A stretch of DNA of 64,000 nucleotides from an uncultured Alistipes sp. (GTDB lineage: Bacteria > Bacteroidota > Bacteroidia > Bacteroidales > UBA932): the NCBI GenBank assembly GCA_900544175.1, contig UQUN01000002.1, positions 127,639 through 191,638 of the forward strand, read 5' to 3'. The notes beneath the pieces are model-generated. The model was not told the origin of the DNA and did no database searches. It saw only the letters and a program-made list of their open reading frames with translations. The position numbers were made by a program, and so were the translations under genes. How positions within the stretch are numbered: the first letter of the stretch is position 1; each line of letters starts with the position of its first letter. Shown here one piece after another: positions 16,280-24,089 of the stretch.

Positions 16280-18598
16280 CTATTGCATTGTATTGTCCCC
16301 GAGCAGTCTCTCCGCTTCCGCTATCAGTCCGTGAAGCCGGTCTATGACCGTCTCCGTGTGCCTGCGGATTTCAGTGTCATCGGTCTCTGCGCTATGCAGG
16401 GCTTCGCTGTATTCCTCCAGCTCATGAAAGATGCCCAGCTGCTCCCATACCGGACGCATACGGTGAAGGGTCTCCCTCATCCGTCCGATGTCCAGCTCCA
16501 TGTCGTGCAGGGCCTCCTGAAGGGCGGTCCTGTTCTTTTGAGACTCGTCTATGAACGCCTTTAGAATCCAGCCACGGTCTCCTGTATCTGTAGTCAAAGC
16601 CTCAAAGTCAGGCTGAGACTCACGTCCGCAGGAAGTGTTCTCCATAAAGGAGGACAGGAACACCAGCAGCTCGTGCATGGAGAACGGCTTGCGTATGCAG
16701 CCGGAGAAGCCTGCCTCCATATACCGGCTGTCGTCACCATCACTCCTTGCTGTCATGGCCGCTATGGGAACGGTTCTGGAGTTTCCGATATTGGAGTGCC
16801 GCAGGAGCCGCAGCAGGTCAAAACCGCTTGTGCCTCTCATCTGTATATCTGCAAGAATCAGGTCATATTTTTCCATACGCATGGCACTGACCACCTCCCT
16901 GGCATTGATGCATGTGCGGCATGAGACACCGCTGCGCTCCAGCATCTCGCCGACAATGCGCAGCTGGACGGGGCTGTCATCAACGACAAGAACCCGTCTC
17001 GGCAGGCGCAGGCTTCCCGATACCGGACAGGTTTCTTGTCCTGCCTGCTCCGTGCTCTCCGGCAGGGGGACGCTCACCTTGAACACGCTGCCCTCACCGA
17101 TTCGGCTCGACACGTAGATCTCTCCTCCGAGCAGGGCTACAAGTCCCTTGGTTATTGAAAGCCCCAGCCCGAATCCATCGGGGTCCATCTCTGGGGCGGC
17201 CCGCTCGAACGGACGGAATATCCGTCCTGCCGTCTCCTCGTCCATGCCGATGCCGGTGTCCTCGATGCTGACCTCCAGTCTGCCGTCAGTGTAGGAAGCG
17301 AGAAAACGCACCGCTCCGGCATTCGTGAACTTGACTGCGTTGTCGAGCAGATTGCCAATGACCTGCTCCACGCGGTCGGCATCGCCCGACACCGTGACAT
17401 AGGCGTTCTTTATGTCCTTGATGAAAAGCAGTCCCTTGTCATTTGCAGTCTTGGTATATTCCTCCGCGATACATTCCAGGAATGGCCCGAGATGAAACGG
17501 TACATTGTTAAGTGTCTCCTTCGCCTCGTTCAGACGGGACATGTCAAGCAGGCTGTTGGCGAGCCTTGCTATGTGACGGGAGGAATCGATGATGTTTCCG
17601 AGGTAGGCGTTGCGCCGTTTCCTGTCTCTGGTGTCAAGCGCCAGTTCCGCGCTGCCGCTGATGGCGTTCAGAGGACCGCGTATGTCATGCGAGAGGGTCA
17701 CTATGATTTTCTTGCGCATGTCGGACAGATTCCGGTTCTGGGACAGTGCCTCCTCCAGGCTCTTCCTGTCGCGCTCCCTGCGGTGGAGGTCGCGTATGAT
17801 AATAAGGTGTGAGACGACAAGCAGTACTATGGCCGCGACAATAAGTCCGGCAATAAGGCGGAAGGAGCGCATCCGCGCCTCGGCTATCTTCTGCTCACGG
17901 TACTGGAATGCGGTCTGAGCCTGCCCGTCCAGCATGGCTATGAACGAGTACAGTCTGGCGTTAAGCTCGCGGTTGTAGAATCGGAGGCTGTCGGTGTAGG
18001 TGTCAAGATCGCGGATGCGCTTCTCCTGCAGGGATATGAGCCGCTCGTTCAGTGATTGCAGGGGTGCGGCGGGAACCGGAATTGTCACCGTGTCCTTCTT
18101 GCCGAACCATCCGGCGATGCCCTTCCTTCTCCTGATCTCCGTTCTGGTGCGGATGGCCTGCGAGGTCACTTTCGGCAGCTGCTCCGTTATGAGGCTGTCG
18201 GCAACCTCCTGCCTGTGGAACGCCTTCATGATGCGGTACAGGTGGCGCTCCTTCTCGGAGAGCAGCATCCGCAGGGTGTCCACCTGCTCTGGCAGGACGA
18301 ATCCAGTGCAATTCAGTCTCAGATCCACGAGCAGGGTGTCGACCGACATGCGTTTCCCGTGGTACAGGCTGTACTCTGTGGTGTCCCACGCCATGACCGA
18401 CTCTCCGAGGGTCGCGAGCTCAGTGATGCGGCGGTGCACGGCGTTGATGTCCCGGCGGACGGCGCGTATCTCCGTCCCCTCTTTCTCTATCTCACTTATC
18501 CTCGCGCGGTCGAAGACAAGGATGGCGGTCATGCTGCCGATGACCGCCACCAGGATGACGTAACCGAAAAGTATCTTTTTATGTAATGATATCGCCAT
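16280..18598 (-). CDS. rteA: RteA-like hybrid sensor histidine kinase
   Basis: A hybrid kinase of 772 residues from the start at 18598 (MAISLHKK); an alternative start at 18631 adds 11. TM1 about 10-30, a periplasmic helical sensor region about 30-245, TM2 about 248-268, HisKA with SHDIRGP (His304), HATPase (NLLDNAVKF, DTGIGM, GFGLGLSI), a receiver (VLVVDDSP, DLILADIQM) and a C-terminal HPt-like helical segment. It should phosphorylate RteB. The CTnDOT homologue is co-transcribed with tetQ; here the upstream gene is an alpha-oxoamine synthase. Confidence 0.92.
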   Translation of the reverse strand: MAISLHKKILFGYVILVAVIGSMTAILVFDRARISEIEKEGTEIRAVRRDINAVHRRITELATLGESVMAWDTTEYSLYHGKRMSVDTLLVDLRLNCTGFVLPEQVDTLRMLLSEKERHLYRIMKAFHRQEVADSLITEQLPKVTSQAIRTRTEIRRRKGIAGWFGKKDTVTIPVPAAPLQSLNERLISLQEKRIRDLDTYTDSLRFYNRELNARLYSFIAMLDGQAQTAFQYREQKIAEARMRSFRLIAGLIVAAIVLLVVSHLIIIRDLHRRERDRKSLEEALSQNRNLSDMRKKIIVTLSHDIRGPLNAISGSAELALDTRDRKRRNAYLGNIIDSSRHIARLANSLLDMSRLNEAKETLNNVPFHLGPFLECIAEEYTKTANDKGLLFIKDIKNAYVTVSGDADRVEQVIGNLLDNAVKFTNAGAVRFLASYTDGRLEVSIEDTGIGMDEETAGRIFRPFERAAPEMDPDGFGLGLSITKGLVALLGGEIYVSSRIGEGSVFKVSVPLPESTEQAGQETCPVSGSLRLPRRVLVVDDSPVQLRIVGEMLERSGVSCRTCINAREVVSAMRMEKYDLILADIQMRGTSGFDLLRLLRHSNIGNSRTVPIAAMTARSDGDDSRYMEAGFSGCIRKPFSMHELLVFLSSFMENTSCGRESQPDFEALTTDTGDRGWILKAFIDESQKNRTALQEALHDMELDIGRMRETLHRMRPVWEQLGIFHELEEYSEALHSAETDDTEIRRHTETVIDRLHGLIAEAERLLGDNTMQ

Positions 18599-18669
18599 TG
18601 GCTTGCTGTGCGTTCTTGTGGTCCGGGACATACCGCCTGCGGCGGGTGATGTCCAGTGCGGAGCGGCGG

Positions 18670-19911
18670 TCAGGCCTGCGGACCGCTCAGTATTGCCTCA
18701 AGCGCTGATGACAGCCTGAGGATATCCTCCTCTGTGTGTGTCGCCAGGATGCTTATCCTTATTCTGGCATCCTTGTCCCTAACTGCGGGATAACAGATGC
18801 CTATCGCGTATATGCCCATCTCAAGCAGCCGGGCTGACAGGTCTTTCACACGCTTGTTGTCCCTTATCTTTACGGGGAATATCTGGGAGACCGAGGGGCG
18901 CGTGTCTATTCCGAGTCTCTCCATCTCGGAGCGGAACAGTCTCACATTGGACCATAGCCTTTCCCTTATCTCCGGGCATGACTTCATTATCTCCAGAGCC
19001 TTCAGGGATGAGGCCATGACCTGCGGAGAGGGAGACGCAGAGAAGACTGTTTGAGGAGAGTAGTACCGTAAATACTGGACAAGCCGCCGCGATGAGGCCG
19101 CGAACCCGCCCACGCATCCGAATGTCTTGCTTAGGGTACCGGTGACTATGTCAACCTTGCCCAGCAGTCCGTAATGGTCCGCCACTCCGCGTCCGTCCGG
19201 GCCGAAAACGCCTATGCCATGGGCATCGTCCAGCATGACGAATGCACCGTAGCTGTGGCACAGCTCTATCATTTGAGGCAGCAGGGAGAGGTCTCCGTCC
19301 TGGGAATAGACTCCGTCTATGATAAGGAGCTTCGTCCTGTATTTGTCCTTTACGCTCTTCAGCACTGTCTCCAGATAATCCAGATCATTGTGTCCTATGT
19401 TCTTGGTATTGGTGCCGATGAGGCCGTTCAGTGAGCTTGAGTGTATGAATGAGTCTATGAGCGCGATGTCGTTTTTCCCGAGCAGGACGCGCAGTACCCC
19501 CTCATTCGCCCCGAAGCCGGATGAGAACACCAGGCTGTCCTCGCAGCCCACAAAATCAGCCAACGCTGTTTCCAGTTCTCTCTGCATATCCATCATACCG
19601 CCTATGATGGGAGCCGCACATACCCCCGTGCCGTACTTTTTCACGGCGGAGACTCCAGCGGCGATGGTCTCCGCGTTTCTCGACATACCGAGGTAGTCGT
19701 TGGAGACAAAACTTACGACATCCCTGTACTCTCCTGTATATGGCATCCTTACCGTCATACGGCTGCCCGTGTTTGTTTTTGAGCTGATGAAATATCCATT
19801 GTGCCGATATCCGTCCATCTGGTCTACGAATTCCTGAAAACTGTCGGCTCTCTCCATTATATTCTCCTCGGTGGAGAGACTGAAATCCTTTAAACTAAGT
19901 AATCTGTCCAT
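18670..19911 (-). CDS. Alpha-oxoamine synthase (AONS/KBL-like PLP enzyme)
   Basis: A 413-residue PLP enzyme that should join an acyl-CoA to an amino acid with loss of CO2. Seen: VSFVSNDYLGMS (67-78), YGTGVCAAPIIGG where most relatives have GTGSGGSR, LDDAHGIGV (227-235) for PLP binding, and TLSKTFGCVGGF with the Schiff-base Lys262. The family includes 8-amino-7-oxononanoate synthase, serine palmitoyltransferase, and the CqsA/LqsA autoinducer synthases; the altered glycine motif means I cannot choose. No biotin or threonine genes are near. It ends 72 bp before rteA on the same strand, taking the tetQ place of CTnDOT, and is divergent from a TetR-family gene. Confidence 0.85.
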   Translation of the reverse strand: MDRLLSLKDFSLSTEENIMERADSFQEFVDQMDGYRHNGYFISSKTNTGSRMTVRMPYTGEYRDVVSFVSNDYLGMSRNAETIAAGVSAVKKYGTGVCAAPIIGGMMDMQRELETALADFVGCEDSLVFSSGFGANEGVLRVLLGKNDIALIDSFIHSSSLNGLIGTNTKNIGHNDLDYLETVLKSVKDKYRTKLLIIDGVYSQDGDLSLLPQMIELCHSYGAFVMLDDAHGIGVFGPDGRGVADHYGLLGKVDIVTGTLSKTFGCVGGFAASSRRLVQYLRYYSPQTVFSASPSPQVMASSLKALEIMKSCPEIRERLWSNVRLFRSEMERLGIDTRPSVSQIFPVKIRDNKRVKDLSARLLEMGIYAIGICYPAVRDKDARIRISILATHTEEDILRLSSALEAILSGPQA

Positions 19912-20056
19912 ATCTGATTTTGAAATATAAATATATTAAAATGCTCATATCTGCCAATATGCAGAATGCAATTATAATAAAAAAATAATTCAATAAACCT
20001 AATTACACATATCTTTATTAAGAAATAAGAATAAATTCATGGCATCCCCTGTCCAG

Positions 20057-20111
20057 GATTGATAAAAATTTGCTTATGTGAAATTTCTCTATAATTTTGC
20101 ATTTATCAATC
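20057..20111 (+). promoter_or_regulatory. Promoter of the TetR gene inside a 10-bp inverted repeat
   Basis: TTTG (20069-20072), 19 nt, TAATTTTG (20092-20099) is a full Bacteroidetes promoter 33 bp before the TetR-family ATG. It is flanked by perfect 10-bp arms GATTGATAAA (20057-20066) and TTTATCAATC (20102-20111), a likely operator pair for self-repression. The divergent synthase gene would share the control region. Confidence 0.7.
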
Positions 20112-20131
20112 ATTAATAATAGATAGGTTTT

Positions 20132-20905
20132 ATGGAATCTAAGAAGAAAAGAATCAGAAGGACAAAATCCGAGGTGGAGAATGCCATATCCACCGCGATG
20201 GACAGATTGGTGGAGAAACACGGGATTTTAGGAATCACTGCCAACATGCTGATGGCGGAAGCGGACATTGAGAGTCCGGTATTCTACAACAGGTACGGTT
20301 CCATAGACGATCTGATATACGAGTATGTCAGCGAGAAAGACTTCTGGATTGCGGGCAAGCTGCCGTACAAGGACATCGAAAAGGACGGCCCGGAGGAGTA
20401 TTACGTCAACACGCTCCTGAAGTTGGGGGACATGCTGAGGGAATCCAAGTTCACGAGGGACACGCTCATCTGGGAGCTGTCATCAGACTCCGAGGCCGCT
20501 TATAAGATTGCCGGGCTGAAGGAGATGGAGAACGAGGCCCTCTTGGTGTACTACTCCAAGGTGTTCAAGAATACCGACGTGGATATCCGTACAGTCACCG
20601 CCATGCTTATCGCCGGGATATACTGGCTGAACCTGCACAAGGACAAGTCCACTTTCTGCGGTATCGACCTGAATACAAAGGTCGACCGCGACAAGCTTGC
20701 CAAACTACTGAGGGCAATAGCCCAGAGTCTGTTTGCCGGTATAGAAAGCGGTTATGTGGACAGCAGGACTGTGGAGACGGCCCGCAGGATGGCGGAGAAA
20801 GGCATCGACCCCAAGACCATCTCCGATGTTCTCGACGTATCCGAGGATGACCTGAGCGACATCCTTGCAATGCCCTCCGGAGTATCTTCTGCTTCTGAGA
20901 AGTAA
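20132..20905 (+). CDS. TetR/AcrR-family regulator
   Basis: A 257-residue protein, longer than the usual ~200. N-terminal HTH: KSEVENAISTAMDRLVEKHG, then ITANMLMAEADIESPVFYNR, the typical TetR recognition helix with FYNRYGS. The middle is an alpha-helical ligand domain. The extra C-terminal tail (ARRMAEKGIDPKTISDVLDV and SEDDLSDIL) looks like a second small HTH or the tail motif seen in some transposases. Divergent from the synthase-rteA-rteB operon, so it probably represses itself and that operon until a ligand binds. Confidence 0.88.
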   Translation: MESKKKRIRRTKSEVENAISTAMDRLVEKHGILGITANMLMAEADIESPVFYNRYGSIDDLIYEYVSEKDFWIAGKLPYKDIEKDGPEEYYVNTLLKLGDMLRESKFTRDTLIWELSSDSEAAYKIAGLKEMENEALLVYYSKVFKNTDVDIRTVTAMLIAGIYWLNLHKDKSTFCGIDLNTKVDRDKLAKLLRAIAQSLFAGIESGYVDSRTVETARRMAEKGIDPKTISDVLDVSEDDLSDILAMPSGVSSASEK

Positions 20906-20944
20906 TCGGGAAGCAGCTCTGTTGTTCTGACATAAGGCCCTTCC

Positions 20945-20984
20945 AGCCGCACCGGTATGACGACTGTCCGGTGTGGCTTTTTTG
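20945..20984 (+). terminator. Intrinsic terminator after the TetR gene
   Basis: AGCCGCACCGG pairs with CCGGTGTGGCT (one G-U) and runs into seven T. Confidence 0.9.
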
Positions 20985-21588
20985 TGCGCCGTCTTATACA
21001 GGCATACACAAGAATTACCATCCGTAATAAACTGCGTAATCATGTAATAAGATATATTATAGACCAAATTTTTCATTCGCAATTCGATAATCTTATAGTA
21101 AGTTTTCCACATGTTGATATAATGAAAACAACACGCGCTACTGCATATTTGTTTTCGATTAATATTTATTCAAAAATATTATAAATAACTTACTGACAAT
21201 AAGCATTATATTATCAGTATTTGACTGATTTATTGCTTCTTTATATAAGTAATTATATAATTATAACAAATCTTTTGATTCTCTTTTGATTATTTAGTAA
21301 TATTATTTGGCGATATGGAATATTGTTTATATCTTTGATGTGATGAAATAATACGGCAATGATTAAACGTGTATATAATTTCAATACTCCTATTAGAGGA
21401 GTTCTATATAGGCATCGCTCATAATCGAGGAATGCTGCCGTTTTATTGTTTTTTTGCATATTGGTTTATAAATAAATATATTGATCTTGTCTTTCGTTTA
21501 TATGTCTGAAGATTTATGCATTCATGGTCAGGCAGTATCAATTTGCGAAAGTCAGGAAAAATGTATAGAAACAAGAGGAAAAAATGTG
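20985..21588 (+). promoter_or_regulatory. AT-rich control region of RiPP system II
   Basis: About 600 bp with no gene. The best promoter is TTTG (21306-21309), 20 nt, TATCTTTG (21330-21337), giving a leader of about 365 nt to the first precursor. A hairpin (GCATCGCTC/GAGGAATGC, 21413-21436, two mismatches) is followed by a T-rich run to about 21464 and could be an attenuator. Minus-strand frames in this stretch look like chance. Confidence 0.5.
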
Positions 21589-21603
21589 GTGATACCGCCT
21601 GAC
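21527..21603. repeat. 14-bp inverted repeat before mini-ORF D
   Basis: GTCAGGCAGTATCA (21527-21540) and TGATACCGCCTGAC (21590-21603) are inverted with one mismatch and a 49-bp spacer. The right arm is the start of the leader element's mini-ORF. The other copies lack the left arm. Confidence 0.55.
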
Positions 21604-21633
21604 ACATTGATTTCTATTGAACACGGGGCATAA
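21589..21633 (+). CDS. Leader element copy D, short mini-ORF
   Basis: GTG start, 14 codons, beginning M/V-IPPDTLIS like MTPPDTSGS in copies A and B; ACCGCCTGACACAT is identical to copy A at DNA level. A GAGG lies about 13 bp upstream. The frame ends early. A GGGC/GCCC hairpin (21626-21639) inside a CATTG/CAATG stem follows, then GACGGTGGTACTCC, a weakened form of GACGGCAGTCCGACTCC of the other copies. Degenerate copy before the first precursor; translation doubtful. Confidence 0.4.
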   Translation: MIPPDTLISIEHGA

Positions 21634-21709
21634 TAGCCCAATGCTGGACGGTGGTACTCCGATATCCTGAAAAGAAAGAAAAGAATGTAGTACATAAAAA
21701 CAAAAGAAA

Positions 21710-21964
21710 ATGGGAAATAAACAGTTTGAAATTCTTGAAGAAGGTAGGCTGGACTATTCGGGACAGAACATTATTACAGGAGGTAAAAATCCTACTTGCG
21801 AACCAGCCAAGAAGTATGTTACTTTTGACGATGGGACGATATATTGCCCTTCAAAGTATACAAACTGCTCAAAGACAACTGAAAAAATTTCGTGCTCTAT
21901 ACAGGGTGGATATTTTGGAATGCCTATAACTGATACTGACTCTGATGTGGAGCCTGTGCAATAA
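21710..21964 (+). CDS. RiPP precursor peptide P1, double-glycine leader
   Basis: An 84-residue precursor. The leader has FEILEEGRLDYSGQ and IITGG, a double-glycine cleavage site for a C39 peptidase after residue 25. The core holds four Cys (PTCEP, IYCPS, TNCSK, ISCSI) in an Asp/Thr/Tyr-rich region ending DSDVEPVQ. The leader is nearly the same as that of P2 (EEGRLDY, Q-x-IITGG), so one enzyme set should handle both: the radical SAM enzyme at 24090 and the C39 exporter at 25427. Cys spacing suggests thioether or disulfide links; the actual modification is unknown. Confidence 0.82.
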   Translation: MGNKQFEILEEGRLDYSGQNIITGGKNPTCEPAKKYVTFDDGTIYCPSKYTNCSKTTEKISCSIQGGYFGMPITDTDSDVEPVQ

Positions 21965-22129
21965 TTGTGTATCATAAATATCTGAATTATTTACCAGGCT
22001 ATATGTCCGATAATGCCCCTAAGATATGGCTCTGAGGAAATTATTGTATTGCAAGTGCTATAGGCCGCAGAACTGAACCCTTAGATGTTTTATCAAAACA
22101 TATACGCCACAAAGCACAAGGAGGTTGAT

Positions 22130-22219
22130 ATGACACCACCAAACTCGTCCGATTCTGGCACAGACAGGCCGAGGACACCCATGCCAGACGGCAGTCCGAC
22201 TCCATCTGCCGATACCTAA
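22130..22219 (+). CDS. Leader element copy C, mini-ORF (29 aa)
   Basis: MTPPNSSDSGTDRP...DGSPTPSADT, preceded by AAGGAGGT (22118-22125) 4 nt before ATG, an unusually strong ribosome site for this phylum. It lies 41 bp before P2. The mRNA can pair TCTGGCA with TGCCAGA, and CGGCAG with CTGCCG. Homologous to copies A and B before P3 and P4. Product function unknown; it may be a leader peptide, or the RNA may be what matters. Confidence 0.6.
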   Translation: MTPPNSSDSGTDRPRTPMPDGSPTPSADT

Positions 22220-22260
22220 AAAGGGAGGAATAAATGTACAATTTAAAACAAAATAGAACA

Positions 22261-22527
22261 ATGAAAAATAAAAATTTTGAGCTCCTTGAAGAAGGTAGAC
22301 TGGATTATGCAAAGCAGAGTATCATCACTGGTGGTGGGTCATTATCGTGCAAAACAAAAGGAGTTGACTATTACTTCGTAACAGGCGATGGTGATTCGCA
22401 TTGCCCTAAAAGGTATAGAAGCTGCACATTAGCCAATGGCAGACTCGTATGCGCTCAAAAAGACGGGTATGAAGGCCCTACGGGTCCTGCCGGATATTGC
22501 GACACTGATATAGTTCCCTTTCTATAG
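22261..22527 (+). CDS. RiPP precursor peptide P2, double-glycine leader
   Basis: An 88-residue precursor; start at 22261 (MKNKNFELLEEGRLDYA) chosen by alignment with P1 over an ATG 27 bp upstream. The leader ends SIITGG. The core has five Cys (LSCKT, SHCPK, RSCTL, LVCAQ, GYCDT), a Gly/Pro turn region (EGPTGPAG) and ends DIVPFL. It shares C-P-K/S-x-Y and the S-C spacing with P1. Probably modified by the radical SAM enzyme at 24090 and cut at GG by the exporter at 25427. Confidence 0.85.
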   Translation: MKNKNFELLEEGRLDYAKQSIITGGGSLSCKTKGVDYYFVTGDGDSHCPKRYRSCTLANGRLVCAQKDGYEGPTGPAGYCDTDIVPFL

Positions 22528-22544
22528 CTGGCTATGATTTCATT

Positions 22545-22576
22545 AAGGATGGATAATCTCTGGGTTGTCCATCCTT
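22545..22576 (+). terminator. Hairpin after P2, partial terminator or processing site
   Basis: AAGGATGGATAA pairs over 12 bp (one G-U) with TTGTCCATCCTT, loop of 8 nt. Little T run follows, so read-through into the protease/maturase genes is expected; it may set precursor mRNA above enzyme mRNA. Confidence 0.65.
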
Positions 22577-22603
22577 ATTAAAATCAATAACAAAGAGAAG
22601 AAT

Positions 22604-24070
22604 ATGAGAAGAATTGCAACAGTGCTGTTATGCGTAGTTTCAGTCGCTGCCAGCTGTTGGGCATCGCCGTCTGTCACCGCATTTGTGGACGAGAAGCAGG
22701 AGCTGTCGGCCACCGTATGGATCTTGGCCGGATGTGAGGAGTATGACCGGGGCGTGTACCCTCCTTACTACCGCGACATCCAGCGGTATTTCAAGGATTT
22801 CAAGTCCCATCCAGTCATGGAGTTTATCCGCGAGATGCGGGATGCTCCGGACACGGTCTATGTAGTATCATACAACTCCGTTCCCTGTGCCGCGCGGCTG
22901 CTCTACATCGAGGACGGTCACGTGAGGGTCAAGGAAGGCATCGACATAGCGGAGTATTTCCGTACCCAGGACCCGAGATGGACTGAGGAGAATTTCCTGA
23001 AGTACGCCGCCCTGCTGGACGACTTCTACGTGAAAAGTGACTACCACCGGTTCTTCGAGAAGCACTCAAAGCTGTACAGGGAGTATGCGGACTCGCTGCA
23101 GGTCGGAATGAGACGGCTTATAGATCCGGAGTGGTTTCAGGATGTCTACGGCGAGCCGCTCCCGGACGTGTCCGCCTGTGTCAGCCCGGCATACGCCTGG
23201 AACAACTACAGCGGTCCTGATACTCTGACCCAAAGGCTGCTTGGCTATGAGAGGACGGGCTATTATCCCCTTATCGGAGTCAGCTCAAAGCCCAAATATG
23301 CATCGAATATGAATGTCAAAGGACAGACTACCATTCATGAGATATCCCACAGTTTCACCAGCCCCGTACTCGAGCAGTACGAGGATGAACTGCTGGAGAT
23401 AGGCGAGGCCATCTACCCGTATGTGGCTCAGGAGCTCTACCGGGCCGGATACGATGCGTCTGCTGTATGCGGAGAGTTCTTCAACTCCCTGATGACCAAT
23501 CTGTACCTCAAAGAGGTATATCCGTCAGTCCTCAGAAATTCCATTAAAGCAGACCAGAAACACGGCTTCGTATGGATGAATGAGGCGGTGGACTTCATGG
23601 ACAGGTTCACTGGTAACAGGGACAGATACCGCACCATAGACGATTTCATGCCGGAGTTTGTGGAGTACATGCGCTCCGTGGCCTCACGGATGGACTCCAT
23701 CGCCAGGAGGCCTACAGTCAAGGAGATAATCCCCGCCGTAGGCTCCACGGTAAGCCCCGACCTTGAGGAAATCCGCGTGATATTCTCAGAACCTGTCGGA
23801 AACGTGTTTGGATATCTACCGGATCCTGAACGTGAACGAATCTGGCCGAATACATGGGCTAGATACAGAAGGATGGCCAAAAAGATAGGCAGGGACGGTG
23901 AATTTGGTTATTACGAGAACGACACCACTTTCGTATTCAAGATAGGAGTCCCTTTGGAGTCCGGTAAAGAATACGGCATCAGACTCCCTGAGACAGCTGT
24001 TGTTCAAGCTGAAAACCACTACATTCGCATGGGCAACGATACCATAGACATTTGGTTCAAAGTAGAATAA
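22604..24070 (+). CDS. Secreted HEISH zinc-metalloprotease candidate (DUF4932-like)
   Basis: A 488-residue exported protein, start at 22604 (MRRIATVLL), signal peptide about 1-21 ending CWASP. The middle has GQTTIHEISHSFTSPVLE (about residues 240-257): HExxH fits a gluzincin-like zinc site, with downstream Glu residues (ICGEFFNS-like region AVCGEFF) as possible third ligand. From about 370 there is an SbsA-type Ig-like domain (VKEIIPAVGSTVSPDLEEI, SEPVG). It matches my memory of the DUF4932 family. Lying between precursors and maturase, it could trim exported peptides or protect the producer. Function inferred. Confidence 0.65.
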   Translation: MRRIATVLLCVVSVAASCWASPSVTAFVDEKQELSATVWILAGCEEYDRGVYPPYYRDIQRYFKDFKSHPVMEFIREMRDAPDTVYVVSYNSVPCAARLLYIEDGHVRVKEGIDIAEYFRTQDPRWTEENFLKYAALLDDFYVKSDYHRFFEKHSKLYREYADSLQVGMRRLIDPEWFQDVYGEPLPDVSACVSPAYAWNNYSGPDTLTQRLLGYERTGYYPLIGVSSKPKYASNMNVKGQTTIHEISHSFTSPVLEQYEDELLEIGEAIYPYVAQELYRAGYDASAVCGEFFNSLMTNLYLKEVYPSVLRNSIKADQKHGFVWMNEAVDFMDRFTGNRDRYRTIDDFMPEFVEYMRSVASRMDSIARRPTVKEIIPAVGSTVSPDLEEIRVIFSEPVGNVFGYLPDPERERIWPNTWARYRRMAKKIGRDGEFGYYENDTTFVFKIGVPLESGKEYGIRLPETAVVQAENHYIRMGNDTIDIWFKVE

Positions 24071-24089
24071 TTATATAAGAGACCGTTTT

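Noticed and set aside
21253..21459. Minus-strand 68-codon frame in the control region of system II
   Set aside because: It runs across a hairpin and AT-rich promoter DNA; composition is that expected by chance in AT-rich sequence.
21527..21603. Invertible promoter (phase-variable inverton)
   Set aside because: Arms are imperfect, the spacer is only 49 bp and holds no full promoter; the right arm is explained by the mini-ORF element.
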